Positions 13,876-24,939 of a stretch of DNA of 64,000 nt are shown here, one piece after another. The notes beneath the pieces are model-generated. The model was given only the letters and a program-made list of their open reading frames with translations, ran no database searches and had not been told where the DNA came from. How positions within the stretch are numbered: position 1 is the stretch's first letter; the number at the start of each line of letters is the position of its first letter. Source of the DNA: Lycorma delicatula (lineage: Eukaryota > Arthropoda > Insecta > Hemiptera > Fulgoridae); the NCBI RefSeq assembly GCF_047948215.1, contig NC_134455.1:348748491-348812490 (forward strand), in the 5' to 3' direction. The position numbers and the translations under genes were made by a program.

Positions 13876-13966
13876 AAAAGAAATACGTTTCTGTTGCATT
13901 CACTTTGTAAAAATATATTATTTTTTTTTTTTTTTAGCTAAGTGAATGCAACAGAATTTTATTTCT
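13876..13966. repeat. Short inverted repeat (hairpin)
   Basis: TTTCTGTTGCATTCACTT at ~13888-13905 is complementary to AAGTGAATGCAACAGAA at ~13940-13956. Weaker complementarity extends outward (AAAGAAATA / TTTATTTCTT). The loop is T-rich. It may be a short MITE or a fold-back remnant. Confidence 0.7.
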
Positions 13967-14149
13967 TATAACTTGCAACTTATTTAAGAAAATATTTTTT
14001 AAGTTTATTTATTTATAATATGGGAGGATACTGTTTTGTTTTATATTATGTATGAATTATTTTAAAATGACGTTTATTGGCAAAGATAAGTTGCCAAAAA
14101 CATTTTTGTGATATAACATCAGAAGATTTTTCTGTAAAAAAAATATATA

Positions 14150-15400
14150 TATAAGTATATATGTACCAGATCAGCAACTTAAAACCAAAACCCTTCAGAC
14201 TAAACATAGTTGTAAAATGTCATATTTATGAAAAAAAGGAAATTATGTATAGATTAAATTTTGTATTTACGTTAGCAAGAGTTTACATATTAACCATATT
14301 TTTACAAAAGATGTTCCAAATGATCGCTCACAGAGCTATGTGTTTTTGTGCTTGAATGACTATATTGAGAGTTACCTAACTTGTTAATGCTGTCCGTTTC
14401 TTGTTTAGTGTTCATCTTCAGTTCATCAATAGGACATTTTGTTTTTTTGTAAACTAATCCTTCAAATACCCCCAAGAAAAAAATTGCAACTAGTTTAATC
14501 TGGGAAATGCAGAGCCCACCGCCCTCTGCTGAGTTCATTCTTCTGTAAAAAACGACTTGTGAATTATTTGATGTGTGTCATGTTGCTTCGTCATGGAAGA
14601 AACTGTATTCTTTTTTTCATGTATTGTTATGTTCATGTTCTGAGTGATAACATCGATTTTCTCATCAGAAGGTGGTCTTTCAAATATCTTTTAAGGATCT
14701 TCAGTCATCCAATATGTATTTGCTGTAGTTGTGCGAATTGACATGTCCAGATAAATGAAACTGCCTTGTCTGAGATGAAATTCAGCATCGGGTCTATCTA
14801 TCCATCAATAATGTTTTTGAAAGACAGTTGAAATAATTTAGCCACATTGGTTTGTGTGTACTCTTATATTGTTACATGATACGGTTTCAAAATTTAAATC
14901 ATGAAAAATCTTATGGCAAGATGTGTATTATGTGCCACTTTGATGTGATAATTTATATATAGATCTTTTTTTTGGACCGACAGAAATCCTTTTAGTATCA
15001 AGCTACAGGAAGGTTGCCTATTTCATTATGTGTAAGAAACCAGCCCTTTTATATACCATCTTTTAACCAAATCTTGCGCTAATATTTACTGGAATACTGG
15101 TGCTTGAAAATTTTATTGCAAATATTTGCTCGCTTTCTTGAAAGGACCTGGAATGTATATAAGCTTTAACTATAGCCACCTTTTCCATGATTGAATAATG
15201 CGTTATAGAAAAACACAACTGCATAGAACGAAACTATACTGAACTGAAGCATGAGCCGTTTGTACAATTGACAGCAATAAACGAGAGTAATAACATACAT
15301 AACTCCAAGGCACTACCTGTAGCAGCATTAAAGGTGACAACACTCAAATAACTGCAGTTTGAACCGCCTCGTTAACAGTAACTTGTTCATCCTGTATGTA
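14150..15400 (-). pseudogene. Tc1/mariner-superfamily element relic
   Basis: Read on the minus strand, it starts MEKVAIVKAYIHSRSFQESE at ~15190. It then shows SARFG-like HTH text, DAEFHL with an ENP-like TEDP (catalytic core) near 14780-14700, and FFSWGYLKD / VYKKTKCPIDELK near 14490-14420. This is the full order of an IS630-like transposase with many stops. It is near full length but dead. Confidence 0.65.
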
Positions 15401-15404
15401 TGTT

Positions 15405-16160
15405 GAGGATTTATATATATGAAACGTGTCCATTTTTAAGTGTGGTACCATTGAGATCTTGTAAACTAGAAAACTTTGTATTTGTGAAATCTTTTATTGA
15501 ATTTTAGATTTGTTAAATTATCTGTTTGGGATGTTTGAAATTTCTACCAGTTTTCTGTTGTGACAAATTTTTTTTTTTAAAGGAAAAGTTTTTATAACAT
15601 TTTTTGATAAAACACAAATTGTAAGACATTTTTGAATATTTTTCCCCTGAACCATACTGTTCAGAATCTATACACCTTATTTCCAGTTGTACCTTATGTT
15701 GAATGTAAATTCACAGTGTTGGAGTTTCACTCTTTTGTTATTATTTCAATGAAGTTGTATCTTTGTAATAAAATTATTAATTTAAATTTAGAAATTATTT
15801 TTAATAAAATAAAACAATTGTTTATCATTTATTTACCAAATTGAAGATGAAATTAGTACAGAATTCAGGCCACTGATTTAAAATGTTTAAGATAAAAAAA
15901 GTTTACACTAATTAATAGTCAAACAAAATAATGAATTACAAGCGTGATTTATTAATTAACCTCCTGACAGGCAGTAAAATAAACAAAATAAATTAAAAAA
16001 TTTACCATATATATATATATATATACACATAATAATTATTATTATACATATAATTATTATACATAATAATATATATTATATTATTTCTTGACACAGTCAC
16101 ATCTAAATTCAAGCACATGTATCGTGACACCAGATTATTTATTTCCTCTCCAAAAAAATG
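15405..16160. other. AT-rich region, no gene recognised
   Basis: Simple AT sequence with an (AT)n run near 16006-16025 and an ATAATTATTAT block. No motif was recognised. Confidence 0.55.
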
Positions 16161-16162
16161 TT

Positions 16163-16248
16163 GCTACCAAAGTAGCTACCAAAGCTACCAAAGCTACTTT
16201 GGTAGCTACAGTAGCTACCAAATGTTGCTACCAAAGCTACCAAAGTAG
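16163..16248. repeat. Short-period GCTACCAAA repeat with inverted copies
   Basis: GCTACCAAA occurs about eight times in 86 bases, spaced 9-12 bases, with one inverted copy (TTTGGTAGC at ~16198-16206) that lets the block fold. TGTTGCTACCAAA appears near each end. It looks like a young unstable minisatellite. Confidence 0.75.
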
Positions 16249-16269
16249 TATATTCATTGACTCCTTCTA

Positions 16270-16740
16270 TGAATTATCATTTGTTTTGAAATGTTGAGTA
16301 CCCAGCCAATTCTTCAATTTTGTGAATAGATGAGAAATCAAATGGTGCCAAATCACGGTTGTAAGGGATGGTAAAAAATTTGCCACTGCCGGTAGTGCAG
16401 TACACTCCTAGATCTAGTAGCTGTGTGAGGCTGTGCTTTATCATGTAAAAAAACAATCTCCTTCATTAGCATCCCTTGCCATTCTGTATAGCCCCTAAGT
16501 TTTGCCAGTGCTTTATAATAAGTGTTTGCAGATATTGCCATCATAAATTCTGCCAACAAAATTCCATTACAGCTCCAAAACACAGTAACCAGAATTTTTT
16601 TTGGTTTATTTGGGGAGTGTGGGTATATCCATACGTTTTGGACTGTCTTTTGTCTCAATATGATGAACTGAATCCATGTCTCGTTCTCAGTAACAATATT
16701 GTAAACTCACGTTCTTTATTCTGGTGTTGAAGAAATGTCA
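16270..16740 (-). pseudogene. Mariner transposase relic (catalytic core)
   Basis: The minus-strand open frame of 101 codons reads HSPNKPKKILVTVFWSCNGILLAEFM and then IVFLHDKAQPHTATRS, the mariner region around the second catalytic Asp (normally HDNARPHT). Just downstream, LPYNRDLAPFDF carries the third Asp. Just upstream, TENETWIQFI is the first motif (normally TGDETW) with its Asp changed to Asn. The N-terminal DNA-binding part was not found. Inactive. Confidence 0.78.
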
Positions 16741-17260
16741 ATGCCATTCACATTCTTATAATTTTGTAGGCATCTCTAAGTTGTTTTGTTATTGTCACAC
16801 ACAGTACAGGAAACCCAATCTGTCTGTAATAATTTTGTTGAGAGTGGACATTAAAATTTGAGGAAAATTTTCACAACATTCTGTGATTGTGGATGATAAA
16901 GAGTGTTTATCATGAACAGCATTTTCAATTTTTTTTTCAATAAGTTCATCACTCGCAAAGGAATATCATCCTCTTCCTTCCTTGTCGTGAATATTAATTT
17001 ACCCTTCCCTGAATTTCCTGCCCTATTTTCTTGCAGAACCATTACCTTACATTATTTTTGTAACTATCCACAGCAAATTGTAGATTTCATCTTTGCAGAT
17101 GATCTTTCTACGTGCAGAAAGCAAATGTTACTATGTTTCTCGTAACTGGTAGGAGCTGCAACAATCGCCTCCATATTTCACATGTTATGCACCACTTGAA
17201 TGATAAATAATGAATTGGTGTATTATTTCAGAGAATGAGATGGACAATTTGTAGCATGTG
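16741..17260. other. No gene recognised
   Basis: Between the mariner core and the next repeat I see short overlapping open frames on both strands without family motifs. This may be the decayed N-terminal part of the same mariner. Confidence 0.4.
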
Positions 17261-17261
17261 A

Positions 17262-17345
17262 AAATGCCATGCCTGACCGGGATTTGAATCCAGGACCTTA
17301 GCTGATGTCTAATGCATTCACAGTGTTGCTATGGAAACCCAGTTT
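17262..17345 (-). repeat. Possible tRNA-like SINE fragment
   Basis: CCGGGATTTGAATCC at ~17278 is the complement of a RNA polymerase III B-box (GGTTCAAATCC-like). An A-box-like TAGCAACACTG complement lies about 45 bases away. It differs from the SINE family at 24275, 34000 and 58132. Evidence is thin. Confidence 0.35.
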
Positions 17346-17962
17346 GTTTGTAACACCTGACTAGAGGTTAATATATAAATAGAGCTTACATATTTCTGAA
17401 TTATAACTTCACTGAAATAATAACGAAAGAGTAAAATTAGAACTCTGTAGACTTAGGTTCATATAATACAGTACATATTGTTGTTAGGTACAACTGAAGA
17501 TAGGTGCAGCTCATGAACAACTGTATTTAGGGAAAAATTTTAAAAATAAAAAGGTTAGAAAATAAAAATGTTGTAGAAAATGGGAATTTCCATTTTAAAA
17601 AAATTCAAGATTGCTGCCATTTTAAAAAAATATGGCATACACCTCTGTTTATACATATACACACATGATTCCAAATTGCGCGGCAATCTCTCAGGAGATA
17701 ATTGTATATAAAAATAAGGAAAAAAATTCATTTGAACATAGGTTAGAAAACGGTTCTTTGGCAAGTTTAGGATTGCAAAACATCTACCTCTGCTTTCTGC
17801 TCCCTCTGTGAAATTAAATCGTATTAAAATTCTTGGGGTACAATCGAGGGGTAAATTGGGTGCTTCCTTATGGTTTTTGATCTAGGAAATTAAATAAAAG
17901 TGGTCCCAGACCTCTATCTCACTTAGAGTTTAAGAAAAATTTGGTAAAACACAAAAACCATC

Positions 17963-18142
17963 TGGTCGAACATTTCTTAGATGTGTGATTAATTGAAACC
18001 CAACCACCAAAGACAACTGCTATCCACAATCTAGTATACAAATCTGTATAAAAGTAACTGCCTTTACTAGTATTTGAACGTTGGAACTGTTGACTTTGAA
18101 ATCAGCTGATTTGTGAAGACCACTAGACCAACTCAGTGGGTA
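17963..18142 (-). mobile_element. tRNA-derived SINE, 3'-truncated, in the left arm
   Basis: Reverse complement of the family at 24275, 34000 and 58132: head GTTGGTCTAGTGGT, CAAATCAGCTGATTT, and B-box GTTCAAATACT. The body is kept to about TCACACATCTAAG and then stops. The matching place in the right arm (near 23860) has no SINE, so this copy entered after the arms separated, or the right arm lost its copy. Confidence 0.8.
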
Positions 18143-18305
18143 CACTTTTAGGTTTGGAATAAAATAACTTTGTTAATTTACCAGTAAACAAATAAAAATT
18201 TCTAGTTAAATTTGTAGAGAATTTAATTCTGATAGATTGATGTATATAACATTATTGAAATTAAACACAAATTTGAGAAGTTCAGCTTTGACAGGTTGTC
18301 CACCA

Positions 18306-18368
18306 TGAGTACCAATATCGTACTCACTCGGATTTGGTGTGGGGCAATGAGTACCAATCTAGTACTCG
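18306..18368. promoter_or_regulatory. Left subterminal motif pair of the piggyBac
   Basis: TGAGTACCAATATCGTACTC at 18306 and TGAGTACCAATCTAGTACTC at 18348 are near-palindromic and 42 bases apart. They begin 14 bases inside the left end. I infer transposase-binding sites. Confidence 0.6.
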
Positions 18369-19575
18369 GGTAATTGAAAAATACTGCTGATTTCAAAATT
18401 TATTTTTGCTGTTTAATTTTAAAATTGTTTTTCTAGAAATAGTATTTTTGCGGTTGAGTAACATTAATTATAACAGCATTTTATTTTAGCATGGGAATTT
18501 TTCCTGGTAAAACTGTGTGGCAGATTTATGTTATGATAGTGTTAGTCTAACTGATGACAGTGGTTATGCTTGATCACACAAGTTCATGTAGTAAAAATGG
18601 GAGGTGATAATGAAGAATACATACTTTAGTTATTGGAAGAGTTTTAGAAGTTCAGAAGGTTTAGGTTTTGATAGTGACTATTAACCCGGACTATGTTTTA
18701 TGTGAACAAGAACATGAAAGGGCAGTGATGATATTGATACCATTCAGCCTGGACCAAGTACAGCTAAACAGCATAAATTTATAACTAGTACACCTAAAAA
18801 AAAGGAACTGGTAAAAGCCCTAGATTAGTTGCAAAACCTGATCAATCTGTAATTCAAAGCCAAGATGATTCAGATAAATAAGAAAATGCATCTCCTTCCA
18901 ATGCTCAGCCTACAAAGTCTAATCAATGGAAACCTGTAAATTTAATTTTTAATGTTTATCCCTAGAATTCAGACAATCAAGAACTAGGAAGGAATCAATC
19001 CATATATTATTGAGGCAGTGGGTGGCTGTTTCCCTACAAATTTTTATTTGTTGTTTTTTGATGAGGTTGTCTTATCTGTTCTACTAACAGAAACAAACAG
19101 ATATGCCTAGCAATGTTTGCAAGTGACTGATAGTCCTCATTCCAGATTGGCAAAATGGAAAGATTATACAATGGAAGAAATTAAAAACATTTTACTATTT
19201 TAATTTTGGTGGGTCTACAACCACTTCCTAGCCTAGACCATTATTGGTGACAAATGATGTTTGTGTCACTAGCATTCCTGAGCTCATTTCAAGGAACAGA
19301 GTCGAGCTTCTTTTAAGAATGTTTCATTGTTTACATTATGAAACAATGCAGCAAGGAGGTAGGCTGCATAAAATATTGAATTTGGTAACTGTTATGAACA
19401 AAAAGTTTAAAATGCACATAATTCCTAAAAATGAGGTTTGTGTTGACAAATCTGTGGTTCCATTTTTAAGGCAACTGGTATTTTGACAATACTTAAAAAA
19501 TAAATTCCGTAGATATGGTGTTAAAAATTTTCAAATAATGTTTTGAAGGAAATCACACTCTTGACATATAAAATA

Positions 19576-20871
19576 CAGGGTGATTACAAATGAAATGCAC
19601 ACTTGATAGTTTATTAAAAATTTATTTTTTAAGAGTTAATTACTTACGTGATTATATAGAAGAATTCTTTAAGTTTTTATTTATAAATGTTCAGTGTGTG
19701 CACCGTTTGTAACATGACAGATATCAGCATGGTAGTCAAATTTGTTCTAAACACATTAAAGCATCTGCTGGTTGTAGCAACAGAATTTGTGATATGTTGT
19801 TTTAAGTCATCAATATCAACAGGAAGTGGCGATATAAAAACTGCCTTTTACATAATCCCATAAAAAGTAGTCGCAAGGCGTTAAGGCTAGACTATGTGGG
19901 GGCCAATGGTTAAACACCATGTTTTCTTCACTTGCACAGCCGATCCATCGTCTGGGGAGGCATTCATCCATATAATTTCTGATGTGCCAGTGAGGCGGAG
20001 CTCCATCTTGTACAAAAATGAGGTTGTCCCCATCTTCCTTGAGGCGAGGCATTAGCCATTCACTTAACATGTCCATATAAATTACTCCGGTTACTGTCAC
20101 TTTGTGAAAAAAGAATGGCCTGTACACCCTTTCATGAGGTACAATGCAAAACACGCTCACTGTGTGGGAATCGTGTATATGTTGTAAATTTTCTCTTGGG
20201 TTTTCTGTACCCTTTATTCTCATATTATGTCTATTAACTTTTCCACTGATGTTAAACATACATTCATCACCGAAAATAAGGTGATGAAAAAGCCATCATT
20301 ACTTTTATCACATTCCTGCAGCTACACAGAAAAATGTTTATGTAAGACTTTATTGACTCTTAAACTTCGTACTAACTGTAATTTATAAGGTGTCATTCTC
20401 AAACATTTGCGCAGAATTTTCCACACTGCCAATTGAGGAATTTGCAATTCTAAACTAGCTGATTTAGTTGATTTGCCTGGGCTACGTTGATCCACATCAT
20501 AACACAATCAACTTGTTCTTCTGAAACAGGATGTCTTCCAGCATTTTTCTTTTTACACAGACACCCTGTGTTTTGAAGCTGTTTATTCCAGTCATAAATT
20601 GATATTTTTTATTGGTAATGATTTACCATATTTTGGTCTGAAACGTCACTACATGACAGTAACAGAGTTTAAAGATTTTTGTACTGCATTAGCAGCCTTC
20701 TTGCCAGACTGATAACATGTCACATCAATCAGTGACATTAACAGCAGAGCATATATACCAGCATAAATTAAAAAAAATTCCCTGTAAAACTATATCATTT
20801 ACTGTATTTACACACATCAGTTGAATTTTCATAAGCTATCGAAATTGTATATTTCATTTATATTCACCCTG
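19576..20871 (-). mobile_element. Tc1/mariner-superfamily element nested in the piggyBac
   Basis: Ends CAGGGTGATTACAAATGAAA and the complement of CAGGGTGAATATAAATGAAA form inverted repeats, flanked by TA on both sides. Length is 1296 bases. The transposase lies on the minus strand. Removing it with one TA restores the piggyBac reading frame, so the boundaries are firm. Confidence 0.88.
19816..20760 (-). pseudogene. IS630-like (Tc1/mariner) transposase, interrupted
   Basis: The minus strand holds an HTH part near 20507-20322 (SPGKSTKSASLELQIPQLAVWKILRK). A 147-codon catalytic part follows at 20259-19816, with VNRHNMRIKGTENPRE, VTVTGVIYMDMLSEWLMPRL, LIFVQDGAPPHWHIRNYM (second catalytic Asp) and WPPHSLALTPCDYFLWDYVK (third Asp, in CDYF). 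The N-terminal part from ~20760 is decayed. The two open parts lie in different frames, so a complete protein is not made. Confidence 0.82.
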
Positions 20872-21932
20872 TATATTCTGGAAAAGAGAAGAAGCCAACA
20901 AAATACGTTTCAGCTACAGTAGTCATGCAACTAATGCAACCTTACCAAAATTTTGGCCGCGTGCTATATACAGACAATTGATATACTAGTGTCAATCTGA
21001 CAAGATCTCTTGGTGAAAAAAAAAAATCAACCTAGTTGGAACCTTATGATAAAATTACTTGTATGTCTTTTGGGAATATATCCCAAAAGACGTCAAAGCC
21101 AAATTGAAAAAGGTGAGTATAGCAAAAAATGATGAAAATATAGTTGTTTTGAAATGAAAAACAAACAAGCCGTTTTGATTCACTTGACAAAGCATGGTGA
21201 TCAAATGCAGGAGGTTCTAAGGGATGGAAAAATGGAAATTAAAACTGTAGCAACTATTGACTATAGTTGCACAGCCAAATCGTACATTGATTACACTGTT
21301 CAGATGGGCTCTTATGGAACACCACGTAGAATATCAATGAAGTGATATAGGAAAATCGCCTTAGATCTTCTACTTACAACTTCAGTAATAAATGCTTTAT
21401 TTCTGTTCAAAAGTGTTACTGGAAAGTCAGTAAAAATGAGTGAATTCAAAGAAAGCCTCTTTAGCGAACTTAAAAACTGATATTACAAGAAAGCCTTAGC
21501 AGAAGCACGTTTTGGTAAAACATAACAAGCAAAGTAAATGTACAAGATGTTACATGGTCAACTGTAAGGATGGAGAGAGAATTAGTTAAGAAAAAACAAA
21601 AAAGGTGTATACTAAATGTCTCCAGTGTGAATCATAACTGTATGTTAGAATTTTGTTACATCAGAATCCATTCAAAGCAAAATAAATTATACCTATTTAT
21701 GCTTTAGAGCCAATTTGAAAATGTTTTTAGCTTCAAAATATTTATACACAGCTTCAATAAAAATGTTTTTAGTTACAAATAGCGTCTATACAATTGTTTT
21801 TCTTGAAATGTGACTTTTTTTATATCCCTAATCTGATTGTATATATTTATACTTTGACTTATATGTGTAAATTAATAATTTTTCTACAACAACATATAAA
21901 GGCATTTGATTTGTTATTGCATGGAGAGACCA

Positions 21933-21990
21933 TACGTACCAATTTGGTATTGGCACTCAGCAAGAGGCCATGCGTACCAATTTGGTATTC
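21933..21990. promoter_or_regulatory. Right subterminal motif pair of the piggyBac
   Basis: ACGTACCAATTTGGTATT at ~21934 and GCGTACCAATTTGGTATT at ~21972, 38 bases apart, share the GTACCAAT-T-GTA-T core with the left pair. They lie about 145 bases inside the right end. Confidence 0.6.
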
Positions 21991-22369
21991 ACTTATTTTT
22001 TTTATAAAAAATTATAAACGAATATAATAACCAGTAGGTGATTTTGAACTACATGCACTAAAAAAAAAAACTTTTAACAAAAAAAAAATGGCCCCCTGTG
22101 GCAAGATACTAAAAATCAGCGTTGTGGTCAACCTGTTAGAAACAAAACGCACAGGCTGGATCAGAAAAGTGGTACGATTTTAAACAGAACAGTTTACATA
22201 CAAATGCTAAAAATTATAAAAATAGATTTGAAAGACATTCTTCTATAAAACATGTTAAAATTTTATATTTTTTCATAGATAGTCTATAACAGCTGATCAA
22301 TAATTAAGTTTAGTGTCCAGCATTTGAATATCCATTTGAGTTATGTTTTTACTGTTACTGTTTGGTCAG

Positions 22370-23430
22370 TCATTCACAGTGGATGATAACCACAAATTTG
22401 TTTCCATTTGGAGAATTGATAGACGTGTTGTTAATTTATGGTAAAGTAAATAAAAATGGATTGGCTGCTGAGCATGAATACTGGTAAAATTATCCTAGTC
22501 AAAGAGTACCGAATCGTAAAACATATGAGGCTTTGGACAGGCATGTTCGAGGAATAGGATGCTTAAACCACACCAATTCAATGCTGGTCGTGAATGTTTT
22601 GTGAGAAATGCCAATGCTGAGGAGGCAATATTTAGTGCGGTATAAGTATCTAACACCTCAAGCACCAAAAGGTTGTTGCATCGCTTTCCTGTTTCACAGT
22701 CAGGTGTGTGGCGAATGTTAAGGGATCAGCAATTATACCCATTCCATATAACACGTGTACAAAATTTCTTATCACCTGATTCTGATAAATGGATAAAATT
22801 CTGTTAATGGTTAATTCAAAAATGTAAAATGAACATCATCCTGATTTCCTAAGTAATATTCTAATTACTGATGAATCGTGTTTTACATGAAGTGGCATTC
22901 TAAATTATCAAAACATTCACACTTGGGCAGTAGAAAAGTCCACTAAGATTGCTGCAAGTCATTTCTGACACACTTTTTCATTTAATGTGTGTGGTATGGT
23001 CTTCTTGGTGGTAGTCTCATAGTTTTTTTTTTCTTTCTGCCAAGGCTTAATGGAGAGCAGTAGTTACATTTTTTGCAAACAAATCTGATGGAACTCTTGG
23101 AAGATATTATTCCCCATTGCAGATAGAGTGCAGATATGGTTTTTCAATAATGGTGCACCTTCTCACTACTGTTGTGATGTGATGAACCGTTTTAAATAAC
23201 ACATTTAGTAAGCAATGGATTGATTGAAATGGACCAGTAAAATGGCCACTTCGATCTCCTGATCTCATGCCAGCAGACGTTTTCATTTGGGGTTGGATGA
23301 AGTTGTTAGTCTGTTCCACTTGTATTGGCACACAAGTTAGAATTAGACATTGTATAATAGAAGCTGGGCTACTATTACGAATAATAATGATGCTATTAGT
23401 TGCTGCATTCAACAGAATGGTGGCCACATT
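22370..23430 (+). pseudogene. Tc1/mariner-superfamily transposase relic inside the long-arm element
   Basis: The + strand reads FGELIDVLLIYGKVNKNGLAAEHEYW near 22410-22485, FPVSQSGVWRMLRDQQLYPFHITRVQ near 22690-22755, ITDESC near 22870, and WFFNNGAPSHYC near 23140 (where QDGAPAHF is normal). This is the order HTH, linker, catalytic core of insect IS630-like transposases. Stops are frequent. Its position between the arms suggests it was that element's own transposase; this is inference. Confidence 0.68.
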
Positions 23431-23604
23431 GAGCAACAGGTTTGAAGAAATGTTTGCTGCTTTATCAATTAATCATTTTCATATTTAGGAGAAACCAAAA
23501 AGCATGTATTTTTTATTTTTTTAATTTATTTTTTATTCCTTTTTCCCCCTTATTGATAAGTTCTATTTCTTTTCACTTACATTGTTGTTCAAACATTGAT
23601 AAAA

Positions 23605-24215
23605 ATTTCTGTTTAAAATTTTATCACTTTTCCGATCCAGTTTTTGTGTTTTGTTTCTAATTAAAATTGAACTTCTCAAACTTGGGTTTAATTTCAATAG
23701 ATGTTATTTACATCAATTTTCTCAGAATTAATCTCCAAACTGCACTAGAAATTTTTATTTGTTTATTGGTACATAAACGAATTATTAAGTTAATTAACAA
23801 GTCAGGTTATTTTATTCTAAACATAGAAAAAGTATATTTTTTGACAAAACGTTTTTTGTGTTTTACCCTTTTTTTCTTAAAACCTAAAGAGGTAGAGATC
23901 TGGGACCACTTTTATTCAATTTTTTAGATCAAGAACAATAAAGAAACATCAAGTGTACCCCTCGATTTATACTCTAAGAATTTTAGTGTGATCTAATGTA
24001 ACAGAGTGAGCAGAAAGTAGGGCTAAATGCTTTGCTAACATTTAGATCCTAAACATGTTAACAAACTGTTTTCTTAAGTTAAAATACTTAAGTTTAAATG
24101 AACATTTTTTTCTTATTTTTGGTATAAGAGTCTTCTCTCAAGAGATTACTGTGCAATTTGTGATCACCTGTGGTGTGTGTGTGTACATGCATACATAAAT
24201 ATATACATATATATT
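23605..24215. repeat. Right arm of the long inverted repeat
   Basis: Reverse complement of the left arm with substitutions and small indels. It keeps the empty piggyBac target TTAA at 23661 and the SINE-free site near 23860. The distal part is a purine-pyrimidine stretch (GTGTGTGTGTACATGC) matching ACATATACACACAT in the left arm. Confidence 0.7.
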
Positions 24216-24274
24216 GTATGTATAATCCAACTTGATCCACCTAAATATAAAAATTGAAAAGTAAATAAGATGAC

Positions 24275-24575
24275 ACACACTGGGTTGATCTAGTGGTGAA
24301 TGGATCTTCGCAAATCAGCTGATTTCAAAGTTGAGAGTTCCAGTGTTCAAATCCTAGTAAAGGCAGTTACTTTTATACGGATTTGAATGATAGATCCTGG
24401 ATACGAATGTTCTTTGGTGGATGGGTTTCAATTAACCACAGATCTCAGAAACGGTCGACCTGAGACTGTACAAGACTACACTTCACTTACATTCATACAT
24501 ATCATCCTCATTCATCCTAGGAGGTAATACCTGACAGTGATTCCCGGAGGTTAAAGAGGAAAAAAATTAAAAACT
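24275..24575 (+). mobile_element. tRNA-derived SINE with 9-bp target duplication
   Basis: Head GGGTTGATCTAGTGGT (A-box region), CAAATCAGCTGATTT, and B-box GTTCAAATCC near 24334. A shared non-tRNA body runs through TTCTTTGGTGGATGGGTTTC and an A-rich 3' end. TAAGATGAC at 24266-24274 is repeated at 24576-24584, which fixes both boundaries. Confidence 0.88.
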
Positions 24576-24939
24576 TAAGATGACTTACCCTATTTTTTAT
24601 AATTTTAGTGCTTTTGTGGTAACCCACACCTTCAGTTGTAATTTTTGTTTTTTAATTTTTATATCAAACTACATATTTAACTCAAAGATATTTAAAATAT
24701 ATATAAAAATCTTTTTGATAGTATATGTAATTTCATCTTTTATCAGATTAAAATTGAAAATTTAGAATTAAAATATAATTTTTTTTTAAATCACAATTTA
24801 AAACTTAAAAAAGTTTTTGTAATATATAAAAAATTAAATTATGATACTTAAAAACTACATGTATAAAATATGATGTCAGAATTGGTAAAATAAAAATAAA
24901 TAGGATTAAATGTACTATGTGTGTTGGCTAGCCAGTGTT

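Larger units (their letters stand above)
11645..14145. other. AT-rich region with simple repeats, no gene recognised
   Basis: Holds an (AT)n run near 11889-11909, a T tract of about 40 bases at 12179-12218, and a hairpin at 13876-13966. Otherwise it is extremely AT-rich sequence without motifs. Confidence 0.6.
19000..21480 (+). pseudogene. piggyBac transposase pseudogene, split by an insertion
   Basis: The part before the insertion reads FFDEVVLSVLLTETNRYA near 19055, then SRNRVELLLRMFHC…RLHKI near 19280-19375 and VCVDKSVVPFLRQL near 19436, where piggyBac normally has the DES catalytic motif. After the insertion come YSGKEKKPTKYVSATVV, LMQPYQNFGRVLYTDN (a core Asp), LTKHGDQM near 21190, ATIDYSC, QMGSYGTPRR near 21305, and YRKIALDLLL. 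Joining at a single TA keeps the reading frame across the insertion. Scattered stops and the Glu-to-Lys change (DKS) show it is dead. The N-terminal region from ~18590 is acidic, as is usual in the family. Confidence 0.85.
18292..22135 (+). mobile_element. piggyBac element, decayed, with a Tc1/mariner inserted
   Basis: Ends are CAGGTTGTCCACC on the left and the complement of CAGGTTGACCAC on the right. The flanks are TTGA and TTAG, one change each from the TTAA that piggyBac duplicates. The uninterrupted TTAA survives at 23661-23664 in the opposite arm. Inside is a + strand piggyBac transposase relic in two parts, separated by the element at 19576-20871. Two subterminal GTACCAAT motifs lie near each end. 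Confidence 0.85.
17640..24215 (+). mobile_element. Composite long-inverted-repeat element holding nested piggyBac and mariner
   Basis: A left arm (17640-18291, continuing at 22136-22190 past the piggyBac) is the diverged reverse complement of 23605-24215. Matching landmarks are GGGGTA near 17850 against TACCCCTCGAT near 23965, GAGAAGTTCA near 18275 against TGAACTTCTC near 23670, and GAAACAAAAC at 22138 against GTTTTGTTTC near 23650. Between the arms is a decayed + strand transposase (22370-23430). I infer one old element with arms of about 600 bases; an inverted duplication of host DNA is the alternative. The outer ends are approximate. Confidence 0.65.
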
